Of a stretch of 5,197 bases of DNA, positions 4,938 through 5,197 are shown piece after piece. The notes below the pieces were generated by a model. That model was not told where the DNA came from and did no database searches. It saw only the letters and a program-made list of their open reading frames with translations. The stretch comes from Candidatus Aquicultor primus (lineage in GTDB: Bacteria > Actinomycetota > Aquicultoria > Aquicultorales > Aquicultoraceae): assembly GCA_001767575.1 (NCBI GenBank), contig MELI01000085.1, forward strand, positions 17,190 through 22,386, in the 5' to 3' direction. The position numbers and the translations under genes are program-made. Within the stretch, counting starts at the first letter, position 1, and each line of letters starts with the position of its first letter.

Positions 4938-5197
4938 TTGTCACAGAAGATTGTCATAATCGGTGGTGTTGCCGGCGGCGCCGGCGCTGCGGCGCGGCTT
5001 CGCAGGCTCGACGAGGAAGCCGAGATAATACTCTTCGAGCGCGACGAGTATATATCATTCGCCAATTGCGGCCTCCCTTATTACATTGGAGAGGTCATAA
5101 AGAAGCGCGACAATCTGCTTGTGCAGACACCTAAAAGCATGCGCGAGCGCTTCCGAGTCGATGTGCGCGTAAAGAGCGAAGTCACGGGGATACTCCG
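4938..5197 (+). CDS. FAD-dependent CoA-disulfide reductase / NADH oxidase family protein, N-terminal part
   Basis: The gene runs off the right edge; 86 residues are visible. It opens with the FAD-binding beta-alpha-beta unit KIVIIGGVAGGAGAAARLRR (4-23), and Glu34 in LFERDEY is placed to bind the adenosine ribose. It then has SFANCGLPYYIG (40-51). The single Cys44 there is the redox-active cysteine of the CoA-disulfide reductase, NADH oxidase and NADH peroxidase branch of the pyridine nucleotide-disulfide oxidoreductases. NLLVQTPKSMRERFRVDVR (59-77) also fits CoA-disulfide reductases. Members reduce CoA disulfide, persulfides, polysulfide or oxygen with NAD(P)H. Some carry a C-terminal rhodanese domain, which lies outside this window if present. 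The start is TTG at 4938 after GAGGAG, because no ATG or GTG is available downstream of the in-frame TGA. It follows the methyltransferase by 80 bases and probably belongs to its operon. The family is clear; the exact substrate is not. Confidence 0.9.
   Translation, partial: MSQKIVIIGGVAGGAGAAARLRRLDEEAEIILFERDEYISFANCGLPYYIGEVIKKRDNLLVQTPKSMRERFRVDVRVKSEVTGIL

Overview
The window is ordinary bacterial chromosome with about 50% GC genes and AT-rich spacers. Strong Shine-Dalgarno sites, a TTG start, a membrane-bound pyrophosphatase and a CoA-disulfide-reductase-like flavoprotein suggest an anaerobic or microaerophilic bacterium. A deep-branching Actinobacteriota or a Firmicutes relative would fit, but the sequence alone does not settle the taxonomy. 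I see no rRNA, tRNA, CRISPR array or insertion sequence.

Layout from left to right: the C-terminal half of a DHA2-type MFS exporter (+) enters from the left edge. It converges on a divergent UbiE/MenG-like methyltransferase (-). A spacer of about 270 bases follows. It holds an AT-rich 22-bp palindrome, an exact match to the sigma-28 (FliA/SigD) flagellar promoter consensus, a rho-independent terminator just downstream of that promoter, and the terminator of the next gene. Then comes a complete K+-independent H+-pumping pyrophosphatase, hppA (-). A control region of about 395 bases without a gene separates hppA from a divergent rightward pair. That region carries three separate perfect dyads and a promoter candidate for each direction. 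The rightward pair is a small class I SAM-dependent methyltransferase (+) and the N-terminus of a CoA-disulfide reductase/NADH oxidase family flavoprotein (+) that starts at TTG and runs off the right edge.

Functionally, hppA would couple hydrolysis of biosynthetic pyrophosphate to proton export and stands alone with its own promoter and terminator. The last two genes look like a small thiol/redox operon, possibly controlled by a dyad lying just upstream. The least expected element is the sigma-28 promoter at 1660-1686. It matches all 16 consensus bases with the canonical 11-bp spacer, yet it has no gene in front of it and a terminator only about 20 bases downstream. It predicts a very short flagellar-sigma-dependent RNA, a relic of a lost motility gene, or transcription directed against the 3' end of hppA.
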